Source: Dryocola boscaweniae (GTDB taxonomy: Bacteria > Pseudomonadota > Gammaproteobacteria > Enterobacterales > Enterobacteriaceae). Taken from it: a DNA stretch of 64,000 nucleotides. The notes beneath the pieces were generated by a model, which was not told where the DNA came from, did not search any database, and saw only the letters and a program-made list of their open reading frames with translations. Below are positions 38,896-48,566 of this stretch, piece by piece. The position numbers and the translations under genes are program-made. The stretch's first letter is position 1. The number at the start of each line of letters is the position of its first letter. Where the stretch lies: contig NZ_JALHAP010000078.1 in NCBI RefSeq assembly GCF_025215095.1, positions 1-64,000 on the forward strand. Reading direction: 5' to 3'.

Positions 38896-39555
38896 ATGGA
38901 TTTTATCCGCTTTGTTATTGATTTTATTTTGCATATTGATGTGCATCTGGCGGAGCTGGTCGCGCAGTATGGTATCTGGGTTTACGCCATTTTGTTTTTG
39001 ATTCTGTTTTGCGAAACCGGTCTGGTGGTGACGCCGTTCCTGCCCGGCGATTCGCTGTTGTTCGTGGCGGGCGCGCTTGCCGCGTTGCCAACCAACGATC
39101 TGAACGTTCATACCATGGTGATTTTGATGGTGCTCGCCGCGATTATCGGCGATGCCGTGAACTACACTATTGGGCGGCTGTTTGGCGAAAAGCTGTTCAG
39201 TAACCCCGATTCGAAGATCTTCCGTCGCAGCTATCTCGACAAAACTCATGCTTTTTACGAGCGTCACGGCGGAAAAACGATTATCCTCGCGCGCTTCGTT
39301 CCTATTGTGCGAACTTTCGCACCGTTCGTCGCGGGCATGGGACATATGTCCTATCGCCACTTTGCGATGTATAACGTCGCCGGGGCGTTGCTGTGGGTAT
39401 TGCTGTTCACCTACGCAGGTTACCTGTTCGGTGATTTGCCGATTGTGCAGGAAAATCTGAAATTGTTAATTGTGGCGATCATCGTGTTGTCGGTTCTGCC
39501 GGGCATCATCGAAATTATCCGCCACAAACGCGCTCACGCACGAGCGCAAAAATAA
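38896..39555 (+). CDS. dedA: DedA family inner membrane protein
   Basis: Membrane protein of the DedA/SNARE-associated family, some of whose members flip undecaprenyl phosphate or phosphatidylethanolamine. The family motifs [18 protein letters not shown](D)AVNYTIGR and [18 protein letters not shown] are present. Length 219 aa, equal to E. coli DedA. An AAGG ribosome site is upstream. Confidence 0.94.
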   Translation: MDFIRFVIDFILHIDVHLAELVAQYGIWVYAILFLILFCETGLVVTPFLPGDSLLFVAGALAALPTNDLNVHTMVILMVLAAIIGDAVNYTIGRLFGEKLFSNPDSKIFRRSYLDKTHAFYERHGGKTIILARFVPIVRTFAPFVAGMGHMSYRHFAMYNVAGALLWVLLFTYAGYLFGDLPIVQENLKLLIVAIIVLSVLPGIIEIIRHKRAHARAQK

Positions 39556-39693
39556 CTTACGAGCGCGGTTCGACCACTTTTTTGTCCAAAGTCGTGGGCC
39601 GTTATGTTTTAATGAGCACCATTTATGGTCTGGGGCAGGTCACACTGCCACAGAAAAACTGGCATCGACCAGGTTCAAGCAGAAAGGTCATCA

Positions 39694-40614
39694 ATGAGCT
39701 GGATTGAACGAATTCTCAATAAGAGCAATATTACCCCCACCCGTAAGGCGAGCATCCCTGAAGGGGTGTGGACCAAGTGCGACAGTTGCGGCCAGGTCCT
39801 GTACCGCGCCGAGCTGGAACGCAATCTTGCAGTCTGCCCGAAGTGCGATCACCATATGCGCATGGCGGCGCGCGAGCGTCTGCACAGTCTGTTCGACGAA
39901 GACTCTATGGTTGAGCTGGGTAGTGAGCTTGAGCCGAAAGACGTGCTGAAGTTCAAAGATTCCAAAAAGTACAAAGATCGTCTGGCTTCCGCCCAGAAAG
40001 AAACCGGCGAGAAAGACGCGCTTGTCGTGATGAAAGGCACCCTTCACGGTATGCCTGTTGTCGCTGCGGCCTTTGAATTCGCCTTTATGGGCGGTTCTAT
40101 GGGTTCTGTCGTCGGCGCGCGCTTTGTTCGTGCCGTCGAGCAGGCGCTGGAAGATAACTGCCCGCTGATCTGTTTTTCCGCCTCCGGCGGCGCCCGTATG
40201 CAGGAAGCGCTGATGTCGCTGATGCAGATGGCAAAAACCAGCGCCGCGCTGGCGAAGATGCAGGAACGCGGTCTGCCTTACATCTCCGTGCTGACCGATC
40301 CAACCATGGGCGGCGTTTCTGCAAGTTTTGCGATGCTGGGCGACCTGAATATCGCCGAACCGAAAGCGCTGATTGGCTTTGCCGGCCCGCGTGTTATCGA
40401 GCAGACCGTGCGTGAAAAACTGCCGCCGGGCTTCCAGCGCAGCGAATTCCTGATTGAAAAAGGCGCGATCGACATGATCGTGCGTCGTCCGGAATTGCGT
40501 CTGAAGCTGGCAAGCGTGCTGGCAAAATTCATGAATCTGCCGGCACCGAATCCGGAAGCGCCGCGTGAACCTGTTGTGGTTCCGCCAGCGCCGGAACAAG
40601 GTCAAGAGGCCTGA
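39694..40614 (+). CDS. accD: Acetyl-CoA carboxylase carboxyltransferase subunit beta AccD
   Basis: With AccA it transfers CO2 from carboxybiotin to acetyl-CoA. Zinc ribbon Cys29, Cys32, Cys48, Cys51; crotonase-like core with [16 protein letters not shown] and [19 protein letters not shown] choose ATG 39694 (MSWIERI) by family start; the frame is open to 39625. Length 306 aa (E. coli 304), with a two-residue insertion (LNK) near residue 9. Confidence 0.95.
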   Translation: MSWIERILNKSNITPTRKASIPEGVWTKCDSCGQVLYRAELERNLAVCPKCDHHMRMAARERLHSLFDEDSMVELGSELEPKDVLKFKDSKKYKDRLASAQKETGEKDALVVMKGTLHGMPVVAAAFEFAFMGGSMGSVVGARFVRAVEQALEDNCPLICFSASGGARMQEALMSLMQMAKTSAALAKMQERGLPYISVLTDPTMGGVSASFAMLGDLNIAEPKALIGFAGPRVIEQTVREKLPPGFQRSEFLIEKGAIDMIVRRPELRLKLASVLAKFMNLPAPNPEAPREPVVVPPAPEQGQEA

Positions 40615-40625
40615 TAGTCAACCAG

Positions 40626-40656
40626 GGCAGGGCCGTTCGCGGAACTGCCTTTTTTC
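40626..40656 (+). terminator. Terminator after accD
   Basis: Stem GGCAG..CCG/CGG..CTGCC with TTCG loop and one internal mismatch pair, followed by six T. Confidence 0.8.
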
Positions 40657-40691
40657 TTGAACCGTATTGAACCGCAGACAGAACGGGTATC

Positions 40692-41960
40692 ATGGAAAAA
40701 CACCTCATCCCTCAAGCCACGTCGCCCCTGGCCACGTGGCTTTGTTATCTGGAAAATCTCCACTCTCAGGCTATTGAACTTGGCCTCGACCGCGTTAAAA
40801 AAGTGGCAGCGACGCTTAATGTGCTCAAACCTGCGCCAACGGTCTTTACCGTCGCCGGAACCAACGGCAAAGGCACCACCTGCCGTACTCTGGAAATGGC
40901 GTTAATTGCCGCGGGCTACAGCGTGGGCGTTTACAGTTCTCCGCATCTGGTGCGCTACACCGAGCGCGTGCGCATTCAGAACGAAGAGCTGGACGAGGCT
41001 TATCACACGGCGGCGTTTGCGCAGATTGAAGCCGCGCGTGGCGAAACGACGCTTACCTATTTTGAATACAGCACGCTTTCCGCGCTGCTGTTGTTCAGGC
41101 AGTTGAATGTTGATGTGGTTATCCTTGAAGTCGGGCTGGGCGGGCGTCTGGACGCAACGAATATCGTAGACGCTGATGTCGCCGTGGTGACCAGCATCGC
41201 GCTGGATCACACTGACTGGCTGGGGCCAGACCGCGAAAGCATCGGCCGTGAAAAAGCGGGCGTCTTCCGTGGCGCAAAACCCGCTATCGTTGGCGAACCG
41301 GATATGCCGCATTCCATTGCCGATGTCGCTTCTGAAAAGGGCGCGCAGTTGCTGCGTCGCGACGTGGACTGGTCTTATCACGTTGAAGCGAATAGCTGGA
41401 GCTTCAAAGACGGGCAGGGCGAGCTTGCCGGGCTTGCGCTTCCGTTAGTGCCGCAGCCGAACGCCGCCACCGCGCTTGCCGCGCTGCGCGCAAGCGAGCT
41501 GGACGTCAGCGAAGCAGCAATTCGTGAAGGTATCGCCAGCGCCACGTTACCCGGACGCTTCCAGATTATCTCTGAAGCTCCGCGCGTTATTCTGGATGTG
41601 GCGCATAATCCCCATGCTGCGGCTTACCTTGCCGACAGGCTCGCCGCGCTGTCAAAACGGGGACGCGTGCTGGCGGTAATCGGCATGTTGCACGATAAAG
41701 ATATTGCGGGCACGCTGGCCTGTTTGTCGGCGCAGGTCGATAGCTGGTATTGTGCTCCACTGGAAGGGCCACGCGGTGCCACGGCGGAACAGTTGGTTGA
41801 GCATCTTGGGTCTGGAGAAGTCCATGACAGCGTGGCTCAGGCCTGGCATGCGGCAATGGCTGCAGCTACGGAAAATGATACTGTGCTGGTGTGTGGCTCG
41901 TTCCACACGGTAGCCCACGTAATGGAAGCGCTGGACGCGGGGAGAACAGGTGGCGAGTAA
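40692..41960 (+). CDS. folC: Bifunctional folylpolyglutamate/dihydrofolate synthase FolC
   Basis: Adds glutamate to dihydropteroate and folates. P-loop TVAGTNGKGTTCRTL near residues 53-68, the DVAHNPHA motif in the C-terminal domain and ALDHTDWLGPDRESIGREKAG in between. Length 422 aa as in E. coli. Its last 11 bases overlap dedD. Confidence 0.95.
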   Translation: MEKHLIPQATSPLATWLCYLENLHSQAIELGLDRVKKVAATLNVLKPAPTVFTVAGTNGKGTTCRTLEMALIAAGYSVGVYSSPHLVRYTERVRIQNEELDEAYHTAAFAQIEAARGETTLTYFEYSTLSALLLFRQLNVDVVILEVGLGGRLDATNIVDADVAVVTSIALDHTDWLGPDRESIGREKAGVFRGAKPAIVGEPDMPHSIADVASEKGAQLLRRDVDWSYHVEANSWSFKDGQGELAGLALPLVPQPNAATALAALRASELDVSEAAIREGIASATLPGRFQIISEAPRVILDVAHNPHAAAYLADRLAALSKRGRVLAVIGMLHDKDIAGTLACLSAQVDSWYCAPLEGPRGATAEQLVEHLGSGEVHDSVAQAWHAAMAAATENDTVLVCGSFHTVAHVMEALDAGRTGGE

Positions 41961-42681
41961 GTTTCAAAACCGATTAGTCGGGACCATTATTCTGGTCGCG
42001 CTGGGCGTTATCGTGCTGCCCGGTCTGCTTGATGGCCAGAAAAAACATTATCAGGATGAGTTTGCGGCGATCCCATTGGTGCCAAAACCCGGGGATACGG
42101 ACGAGCCTGACATGCTGCCTGCGGCAACTCAGGCTTTGCCTTCTCAGCCGCCGGAAGGGGCGGCCGCGGAGGTGCAGGCCGGTAATAACGCCTTTGCGCC
42201 GGGGTTAGATTCGGCAACGCTTCCTGGAGAAAACGGCGCGGATATCGACGAAGTGCCCATCACGCCTGAAAAACCGCCGCAGCCTAAGCCTGTTGCCCAA
42301 AAGCCTAAACCGAAACCGGTGGAAAAACCGCAAACCAAACCTGCGGCGGATCAAACCGAAGAGCGGCTGGCAATGGGCAACGAGCAGCCGCCGAAAGTCG
42401 ATAAACCAGCGAAGCAGGACGAGCAGGCAGCCCCGACCGGCAAAGCTTATGTCGTGCAGTTGGGGGCATTAAAAAATGCCGACAAAGTGAATGAAATTGT
42501 TGGTAAACTGCGCGGCGCTGGGTTCCGGGTTTACACCTCGCCATCCACGCCGGTGCAGGGAAAAGTGACCCGCATTCTGGTAGGGCCGGACGCTTCAAAA
42601 GACAAACTGAAATCGTCTTTGGGTGAACTAAGTTCGATTTCCGGGCTTAACGGCGTGGTGATGAATTACACCGTTCGGTAG
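41950..42681 (+). CDS. dedD: Cell division protein DedD
   Basis: Septal-ring protein with one N-terminal membrane helix (residues ~9-25), a long Pro/Lys/Glu-rich periplasmic linker (~55-155) and a C-terminal SPOR domain (from KAYVVQLGALKNADKVNEIV) that binds denuded peptidoglycan. GTG start at 41950 inside folC. At 243 aa it is longer than E. coli DedD (220), due to the linker. Confidence 0.93.
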   Translation: MASKFQNRLVGTIILVALGVIVLPGLLDGQKKHYQDEFAAIPLVPKPGDTDEPDMLPAATQALPSQPPEGAAAEVQAGNNAFAPGLDSATLPGENGADIDEVPITPEKPPQPKPVAQKPKPKPVEKPQTKPAADQTEERLAMGNEQPPKVDKPAKQDEQAAPTGKAYVVQLGALKNADKVNEIVGKLRGAGFRVYTSPSTPVQGKVTRILVGPDASKDKLKSSLGELSSISGLNGVVMNYTVR

Positions 42682-42712
42682 GTAAATACCCGGCTCGAAA
42701 GGGCAAAATTTT

Positions 42713-42742
42713 AATGGCGTTGAGTATTAATTCAGCGCCATT
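42713..42742 (+). terminator. Terminator after dedD
   Basis: An 11-bp stem (42713-42723 with 42732-42742, one G-T pair) followed by ATTTATTT separates the folC-dedD transcript from the cvpA-purF promoter. Confidence 0.7.
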
Positions 42743-42771
42743 ATTTATTTACGCGGGGGAAGGAAATCCCT

Positions 42772-42787
42772 ACGCAAACGTTTTCTT
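42772..42787 (+). promoter_or_regulatory. PurR operator of cvpA-purF
   Basis: ACGCAAACGTTTTCTT matches the PurR box and has the same place as in E. coli cvpA-purF. A TTAGAAT -10 element follows a few bases downstream. Confidence 0.8.
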
Positions 42788-42845
42788 TTTCTGTTAGAAT
42801 GCGCCCCGAACTGGACGTCAGGGCGATTTATCGCGAGATTTGGTC

Positions 42846-43331
42846 ATGGTCTGGATAGATTACGCCATTATTGCTGTTATCGGCTTTTCGGCTCTGGTTA
42901 GTGTGATTCGCGGCTTTGTCCGCGAAGCTTTATCGCTGGTGACCTGGGGATGCGCTTTCTTTGTCGCCAGTCATTACTACACTTACCTGGCAGTCTGGTT
43001 CACAGGCTTTGAAGACGAACTGGTACGTAATGGGATTGCTATCGCGATACTGTTTATCGCGACACTCATCGTCGGTGCGATTGTCAATTATGTGATTGGC
43101 GCGCTGGTGGAGAAAACCGGCCTGTCGGGTACAGACAGGGTGTTGGGGATCTGTTTCGGAGCACTACGAGGTGCGCTGATCGTCGCCGCCATTCTGTTCT
43201 TTCTTGATACATTCACCGGTTTCTCAAAGAGCGAAGACTGGCAAAAGTCGCAGCTTATCCCGCAATTCAGTTTCATCATCAGATGGTTCTTTGACTATCT
43301 GCAAAGCTCGTCAAGTTTCTTGCCCCGCTAA
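42846..43331 (+). CDS. cvpA: Colicin V production protein CvpA
   Basis: Inner-membrane protein with four hydrophobic helices, needed for colicin V export and for envelope homeostasis. ATG 42846 (MVWIDYAIIAVIG) matches the E. coli start; a TTG two codons earlier is also in frame. Length 161 aa. It shares the PurR-controlled transcript with purF. Confidence 0.94.
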   Translation: MVWIDYAIIAVIGFSALVSVIRGFVREALSLVTWGCAFFVASHYYTYLAVWFTGFEDELVRNGIAIAILFIATLIVGAIVNYVIGALVEKTGLSGTDRVLGICFGALRGALIVAAILFFLDTFTGFSKSEDWQKSQLIPQFSFIIRWFFDYLQSSSSFLPR

Positions 43332-43368
43332 TCGTATCGGGGTTGTGGCTTAATGAGGAAAAGACAAC

Positions 43369-44886
43369 ATGTGCGGTATTGTCGGTATCGCCGGTTTTAT
43401 GCCGGTAAACCAGTCGATTTATGACGCGTTAACGGTGCTTCAGCACCGTGGGCAGGATGCCGCAGGCATCGTCACCATTGATGCTTTAAATTGCTTCCGT
43501 CTGCGTAAAGCGAACGGCCTGGTGAGTGATGTATTCGAAGCCCGCCACATGCAGCGTATGCAGGGCAACATGGGGATTGGCCATGTCCGCTATCCAACCG
43601 CTGGCAGCTCCAGCGCCTCCGAAGCGCAGCCTTTCTATGTTAACTCCCCCTATGGTATTACGCTTGCGCACAACGGCAACCTGACCAACGCTCACGAACT
43701 GCGCAAAAAGCTGTTCGAAGAGAAACGCCGCCACATTAACACCACTTCAGATTCTGAAATCCTGCTCAATATCTTTGCCAGCGAGCTGGACAACTTCCGC
43801 AATTATCCGCTGGAAGCAGACAACATCTTTGCCGCTATTGCCGCCACTAACCGCCAGATCCGCGGCGCTTACGCCTGCGTGGCGATGATTATCGGCCACG
43901 GCATGGTCGCGTTCCGCGATCCTAACGGCATCCGTCCACTCGTCATGGGCAAACGTGAGCTGGGCGACGGGCGCACCGAATACATGGTGGCCTCCGAAAG
44001 CGTGGCGCTTGATACCCTTGGCTTCGAATTCCTGCGCGATATCGCGCCGGGTGAAGCGGTGTACGTTACCGAGAAAGGGCAGCTATTCACCCGCCAGTGC
44101 GCAGACAACCCGACCAGCAACCCGTGCCTGTTCGAGTATGTCTACTTTGCGCGTCCGGACTCCTTTATCGACAAAATCTCCGTTTACAGCGCCCGCGTTG
44201 AAATGGGTAAAAAGCTCGGCGAGAAAATTGCGCGCGAATGGGAAGACCTGGACATCGACGTGGTGATCCCGATTCCGGAAACTTCCTGCGATATCGCGCT
44301 GGAAATCGCCCGCATTCTTGATAAGCCATACCGCCAGGGCTTCGTGAAAAACCGCTATGTCGGCCGCACGTTTATCATGCCGGGCCAGCAGCTACGCCGT
44401 AAGTCAGTGCGTCGTAAACTCAACGCCAACCGCGCTGAGTTCCGCGGTAAGAACGTGTTGCTGGTGGATGACTCCATCGTGCGCGGTACGACTTCCGAAC
44501 AGATTATCGAGATGGCACGTGAAGCGGGCGCGAAGAAGGTTTACCTGGCTTCTGCCGCCCCGGAAATCCGTTTCCCGAACGTGTACGGCATCGATATGCC
44601 AAGCGCTAACGAACTTATCGCTCACGGTCGTGAAGTGGATGAAATTCGTCAGATCATCGGCGCGGACGGGTTAATCTTCCAGGATCTGGACGATTTGATT
44701 GAAGCGGTACGCGTTGAAAATCCGGACATCACCCAGTTTGAGTGCTCCGTGTTTAACGGCGTGTACGTCACTAAAGATGTTGATCACAAGTACCTCGAAT
44801 ATCTCGAATCCCTGCGTAATGACGACTCCAAAGCGCTGCTGCGTCAGAACGAAGTGGAAAACTTAGAGATGCATAACGAAGGTTAA
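43369..44886 (+). CDS. purF: Amidophosphoribosyltransferase PurF
   Basis: First committed step of purine synthesis. The N-terminal nucleophile is the Cys after the initiator Met (MCGIVGIAG). The PRPP-binding motif [16 protein letters not shown] lies near residue 365. Length 505 aa, as in E. coli. Confidence 0.96.
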   Translation: MCGIVGIAGFMPVNQSIYDALTVLQHRGQDAAGIVTIDALNCFRLRKANGLVSDVFEARHMQRMQGNMGIGHVRYPTAGSSSASEAQPFYVNSPYGITLAHNGNLTNAHELRKKLFEEKRRHINTTSDSEILLNIFASELDNFRNYPLEADNIFAAIAATNRQIRGAYACVAMIIGHGMVAFRDPNGIRPLVMGKRELGDGRTEYMVASESVALDTLGFEFLRDIAPGEAVYVTEKGQLFTRQCADNPTSNPCLFEYVYFARPDSFIDKISVYSARVEMGKKLGEKIAREWEDLDIDVVIPIPETSCDIALEIARILDKPYRQGFVKNRYVGRTFIMPGQQLRRKSVRRKLNANRAEFRGKNVLLVDDSIVRGTTSEQIIEMAREAGAKKVYLASAAPEIRFPNVYGIDMPSANELIAHGREVDEIRQIIGADGLIFQDLDDLIEAVRVENPDITQFECSVFNGVYVTKDVDHKYLEYLESLRNDDSKALLRQNEVENLEMHNEG

Positions 44887-44898
44887 AGTTCATTATTC

Positions 44899-44975
44899 GC
44901 AGGGTGGATAAAGAAGGGCCGTCCACCTTCGGATTTGCGTTAACGGCGGATGGCGCTTTGCTTATCCGCCCTGCG
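44899..44975 (+). repeat. Intergenic inverted repeat pair, copy 3
   Basis: GCAGGGTGGATAAAGAAGGG, GTCCACCTTCGG, then GGCGGATGGCGCTTTGC and TTATCCGCCCTGCG. Same family as the other four. It lies in the purF-ubiX gap. Confidence 0.75.
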
Positions 44976-45057
44976 AATTTGTAAAAACGCCTTCCGGTTG
45001 CATCCAGCCTCATCTTGCGGCAAAGTCAGCCCAAACAAACTCTTTGGGCAAGCTTTT

Positions 45058-45627
45058 ATGAAACGGTTAATTGTTGGAATTTCAGGTGCCAGCGGCGCGA
45101 TTTATGGTGTGCGTCTGCTTAAGGTTCTGCAACAAGTGCCGGAGGTGGAAACCCATCTCATTATGAGTAATGCCGCCCGCCAGACCCTTACTTTAGAAAC
45201 CGATTTATCCCTGCGCGACGTACAGGCTCTTGCCGATGTGGTTCATGACGCCCGTGATATCGCCGCGAACATCTCCTCAGGCTCGTTTAAGACCCATGGC
45301 ATGGTTGTATTGCCCTGCTCAATTAAAACGCTTTCAGGTATTGTTCACAGCTATACAGACGGCCTGTTGACGCGAGCCGCAGACGTCGTGCTTAAAGAGC
45401 GCCGTCCGCTGGTGCTTTGCGTGCGTGAAACCCCGCTGCACCTTGGCCATTTGCGTCTGATGACGCAGGCGGCTGAGCTGGGCGCCGTGATTATGCCGCC
45501 GGTGCCCGCGTTTTATCATCGCCCGCAAACCCTGGAAGATATCATCGATCAGACGGTCAATCGCGTGCTGGATCAGTTCGACGTTGACCTGCCTCACGAT
45601 TTATTCACGCGCTGGCAGGGTGCATAA
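45058..45627 (+). CDS. ubiX: Flavin prenyltransferase UbiX
   Basis: Makes prenylated FMN, the cofactor of the UbiD decarboxylase in ubiquinone synthesis. FMN-binding GISGASGAIYGVRLL at residues 7-21; LPCSIKTLSGIVHSY and CVRETPLHLGHLRLM motifs. I choose ATG 45058 (MKRLIVG), giving 189 aa as in E. coli; the open frame upstream has no homology. Confidence 0.95.
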   Translation: MKRLIVGISGASGAIYGVRLLKVLQQVPEVETHLIMSNAARQTLTLETDLSLRDVQALADVVHDARDIAANISSGSFKTHGMVVLPCSIKTLSGIVHSYTDGLLTRAADVVLKERRPLVLCVRETPLHLGHLRLMTQAAELGAVIMPPVPAFYHRPQTLEDIIDQTVNRVLDQFDVDLPHDLFTRWQGA

Positions 45628-45661
45628 AAGATGCGCCAGCGCGATGCGTCACAAAATCACC

Positions 45662-45678
45662 TGCATCAATTTGGGGCG
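45662..45678 (+). promoter_or_regulatory. Weak NtrC-like site upstream of argT
   Basis: TGCATCAATTTGGGGCG agrees with 8 of 12 specified bases of the NtrC consensus (TGCACY-N5-RGTGCA type). It lies about 170 bases upstream of the sigma-54 element. The remaining 45679-45833 part of the gap holds nothing else I can name. Confidence 0.35.
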
Positions 45679-45833
45679 ATTTTGTAACCCCGATCGCTTT
45701 TGAGAAATTTAGTCCGCATTTTACTCGGTAAACGCTTTGCCCCTTCGCCAGACCTGCTATCTTTCAACCAGACGACAGAGTTGCAACGTTTTATTAACAT
45801 AAAACCACGCACTTTCTTTTACGCAGGGAAAAG

Positions 45834-45849
45834 TGGCATGAGAACTGCA
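45834..45849 (+). promoter_or_regulatory. Sigma-54 promoter of argT
   Basis: TGGCATGAGAACTGCA has the GG and GC dinucleotides with correct spacing (TGGCAY-N6-TGCA). It lies 59 bases before argT. Nitrogen-controlled argT transcription is known in Salmonella. Confidence 0.75.
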
Positions 45850-45907
45850 ACTCCTCGTTGGCACCACACAACATTACACATAATAAGAGACAACTTGAGG
45901 GTTATGT

Positions 45908-46684
45908 ATGAAGAAGCAGGTTCTCGCTCTGTCTTTGCTGCTCGGTCTTACCAGTAGCGTCTACGCAGCAATTCCGCAGAACGTTCGTATTGGTACGGAC
46001 GCCACCTATGCGCCTTTCTCTTCCAAAGATGCGAAAGGGGATTTTGTCGGTTTTGATATCGATCTAGGTAATGAGCTTTGCAAACGCATTAATACCAAAT
46101 GTACGTGGGTAGGTAGCGACTTTGACGCGCTGATCCCTTCTCTGAAAGCGAAGAAAATCGACGCGATCATCTCCTCATTGTCCATCACTGAAAAGCGTCA
46201 GCAGGAAATTGCTTTCTCCGACAAACTCTACGCGGCCGACTCGCGTCTGATTGCCAGCAAAGGCTCGCCAATTCAGCCCACTCTTGAGTCGCTGAAAGGT
46301 AAACACGTTGGCGTATTGCAGGGGTCTACTCAGGAAGCGTTTGCTAACGCCGAGTGGCGTCCAAAAGGCATCGACGTTGTGGCTTACGCAAACCAGTACC
46401 TGATTTATTCTGACCTGTCTGCGGGCCGTCTGGATGCTGCATTCCAGGACGAAACCGCCGCCAGTGAAGGTTTCCTGAAACAGCCTGCGGGTAAAGAATT
46501 TGCCTTTGCCGGGCCTTCCGTGAAAAACAAACAGTACTTCGGCGACGGCACCGGCATCGGTTTACGTAAAGACGACGCCGAGTTAAAAGCAGCCTTCGAC
46601 AAAGCGCTTGCTGAAATGCGTAAAGACGGCACCTATGACAAATTTGCGAAAAAGTACTTCGACTTTAATGTTTACGGTGAATAA
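45908..46684 (+). CDS. argT: Lysine/arginine/ornithine-binding protein ArgT
   Basis: Periplasmic LAO-binding protein that feeds the HisQMP permease. Signal peptide residues 1-20 (cleaved after VYA). The mature start [17 protein letters not shown] and the [26 protein letters not shown] stretch (in parts) are typical. 258 aa. The paralogue hisJ follows, about 70% alike by eye. Confidence 0.94.
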   Translation: MKKQVLALSLLLGLTSSVYAAIPQNVRIGTDATYAPFSSKDAKGDFVGFDIDLGNELCKRINTKCTWVGSDFDALIPSLKAKKIDAIISSLSITEKRQQEIAFSDKLYAADSRLIASKGSPIQPTLESLKGKHVGVLQGSTQEAFANAEWRPKGIDVVAYANQYLIYSDLSAGRLDAAFQDETAASEGFLKQPAGKEFAFAGPSVKNKQYFGDGTGIGLRKDDAELKAAFDKALAEMRKDGTYDKFAKKYFDFNVYGE

Positions 46685-46703
46685 GTTTTTCCCGTAGTCT
46701 GTG

Positions 46704-46733
46704 GCCCGGTTTTGAATATATTCTTAACCGGGC
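46704..46733 (+). terminator. Hairpin after argT
   Basis: Stem GCCCGGTT (46704-46711) with AACCGGGC (46726-46733) around a 14-base AT-rich loop, no T-run. It may stop or dampen argT transcription. Confidence 0.5.
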
Positions 46734-46770
46734 TGGATAAAAATGCAGTTGTGGAGGCTTACGATTTATC

Positions 46771-46787
46771 TGCACATCAGTGGTGCA
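46771..46787 (+). promoter_or_regulatory. NtrC site upstream of hisJ
   Basis: TGCACATCAGTGGTGCA is a near-perfect NtrC palindrome (TGCAC and GTGCA halves). It is about 100 bases upstream of the sigma-54 element, the usual enhancer distance. A second, weaker TGCACTGTTTTGGGTCA follows at about 46822. Confidence 0.7.
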
Positions 46788-46887
46788 AATTGGTAACGAT
46801 GCATCATTATGGCGCGCCTCATGCACTGTTTTGGGTCATTTGTTTTTTCTGATTGTGGAATTCACGCTGGCATCAACCGCGCAAAAA

Positions 46888-46903
46888 TGGCATAAAACCT
46901 GCA
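46888..46903 (+). promoter_or_regulatory. Sigma-54 promoter of hisJQMP
   Basis: TGGCATAAAACCTGCA has the -24 GG and -12 GC elements with correct spacing, 70 bases before hisJ. With the NtrC site it indicates induction under nitrogen limitation. Confidence 0.75.
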
Positions 46904-46972
46904 CTTTTATCTCTTATTAATTAGCCATAAAAACGGCATTAGCGCTAAAAAGACAGTCTATTGAGGATAATT

Positions 46973-47755
46973 ATGAAAAAGTTGGTGTTGTCCCTTTCTC
47001 TGGTGCTGGCATTCTCCAGCGTTTCCACAGCATTCGCCGCCATTCCGAAAAATGTCCGTATCGGTACCGATCCGACTTATGCCCCGTTTGAATCGAAAAA
47101 CGCTCAGGGTGAATTAGTCGGTTTTGATATCGATTTGGCTAAAGAACTCTGCAAACGCATCGAAACCAACTGTACCTTCGTTGAGAACCCTCTTGATGCG
47201 CTGATTCCTTCTCTGAAAGCGAAAAAAATCGACGTTATTATGTCGTCGCTTTCAATTACTGAAAAACGCCAGCAGGAAATCGCCTTTACCGACAAGCTTT
47301 ACGCGGCCGACTCCCGTCTGGTGGTAGCCAAAGGTTCCCCAATCCAGCCAACGCTGGAATCGCTGAAAGGTAAACGTGTGGGCGTGCTGCAGGGCACCAC
47401 GCAGGAAACCTACGGCAACGTTCACTGGGCGCCGAAAGGTATTGAAATTGTCTCCTATCAGGGCCAGGACTCCATCTACGCTGACCTGACCGCAGGCCGT
47501 ATTGATGCAGCATTCCAGGATGAAGTCGCGGCCAGCGAAGGCTTCCTCAAGCAGCCAATCGGCAAAGATTATCAGTTTGGCGGTCCGTCCATTAAAGACG
47601 ACAAGCTGTTTGGCGTGGGCACCGGTATGGGCCTGCGTAAAGAAGATAACGAACTGCGTGAAGCGCTAAACAAAGCCTTTGCCGAAATGCGCAAAGACGG
47701 CACTTACGAGCAGCTTGCGAAGAAGTACTTCGATTTTGATGTCTACGGTGGTTAA
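46973..47755 (+). CDS. hisJ: Histidine-binding periplasmic protein HisJ
   Basis: High-affinity histidine receptor for HisQMP. ATG 46973 behind TTGAGGAT; signal peptide 1-22 (cleaved after AFA). Family stretch [20 protein letters not shown] and the C-terminus [11 protein letters not shown] match. 260 aa, the E. coli length. Confidence 0.95.
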   Translation: MKKLVLSLSLVLAFSSVSTAFAAIPKNVRIGTDPTYAPFESKNAQGELVGFDIDLAKELCKRIETNCTFVENPLDALIPSLKAKKIDVIMSSLSITEKRQQEIAFTDKLYAADSRLVVAKGSPIQPTLESLKGKRVGVLQGTTQETYGNVHWAPKGIEIVSYQGQDSIYADLTAGRIDAAFQDEVAASEGFLKQPIGKDYQFGGPSIKDDKLFGVGTGMGLRKEDNELREALNKAFAEMRKDGTYEQLAKKYFDFDVYGG

Positions 47756-47762
47756 CAGTGTC

Positions 47763-47836
47763 GTAGGGTGGATAAACGCAGACGCCATCCACCATTGATA
47801 AAGTTGCGGCGGGTGAGCGTTACTCACCCGCTCTAC
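47763..47836 (+). repeat. Intergenic inverted repeat pair, copy 4, in the hisJ-hisQ gap
   Basis: GTAGGGTGGATAAACGCAGA with CGCCATCCACC, then GCGGGTGAGCGTTACTCACCC ending CTCTAC, read in parts. In Salmonella and E. coli a REP element sits in this same gap and keeps hisJ expression above that of hisQMP. Here a different repeat family occupies the place. Confidence 0.75.
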
Positions 47837-47879
47837 GCTTAGCTGAATTTGTGCAGACACTGACGACAGGATACGCAGC

Positions 47880-48566
47880 ATGTTGTATGGCTTTTCTGAA
47901 GTGATATTTAAAGGGGCGCTCGTCACGCTGGAACTGGCGTTAAGCTCCGTTATCCTCTCCGTAGTGATTGGTCTTGCCGGTGCGGGCGCCAAATTATCGA
48001 AAAATCGCCCGCTGGCGCTGCTGTTTGAAGGCTACACCACGCTTATTCGTGGCGTGCCGGATTTGGTGCTGATGCTGCTGATTTTCTATGGCCTGCAAAT
48101 GCTGTTCAACAGCATTACCGATGCCTTAGGCATGGCGCAGTTTGATATCGACCCGATGGTGGCCGGTATTATTACGCTTGGCTTTATCTACGGCGCTTAT
48201 TTTACCGAAACCTTCCGTGGCGCTTTTCTCGCTGTGCCAAGAGGGCATATCGAAGCGGCCACCGCCTTCGGCTTTACCGGCTCACAAACTTTCCGCCGTA
48301 TCCTGTTTCCGGCCATGATGCGCTACGCCTTGCCGGGGATCGGCAATAACTGGCAGGTCATTTTGAAAGCCACAGCGCTGGTTTCATTATTAGGTCTGGA
48401 AGACGTGGTGAAAGCGACGCAACTGGCCGGGAAAACCACCTGGCAACCGTTCTATTTTGCCATCGTCGCCGGGATTATTTATCTGGTGTTTACCACCGTT
48501 TCCAACGGTGTGCTGCTCTGGCTTGAGCGCCGCTATTCTGTGGGCGTGAAGAGGGCCGAGTTATGA
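47880..48566 (+). CDS. hisQ: Histidine ABC transporter permease HisQ
   Basis: Inner-membrane subunit with five helices; the EAA loop is in GAFLAVPRGHIEAATAFGF. 228 aa as in E. coli. It overlaps hisM by 4 bases. Confidence 0.95.
   Translation: MLYGFSEVIFKGALVTLELALSSVILSVVIGLAGAGAKLSKNRPLALLFEGYTTLIRGVPDLVLMLLIFYGLQMLFNSITDALGMAQFDIDPMVAGIITLGFIYGAYFTETFRGAFLAVPRGHIEAATAFGFTGSQTFRRILFPAMMRYALPGIGNNWQVILKATALVSLLGLEDVVKATQLAGKTTWQPFYFAIVAGIIYLVFTTVSNGVLLWLERRYSVGVKRAEL

Noticed and set aside
39691..40605. 304-codon minus-strand frame opposite accD
   Set aside because: His/Arg-rich shadow of accD with no ribosome site or recognisable fold.
45908..47755. argT and hisJ considered as an assembly duplication
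   Set aside because: They are the known paralogous binding proteins in their normal order, with clearly different sequences and separate promoters.
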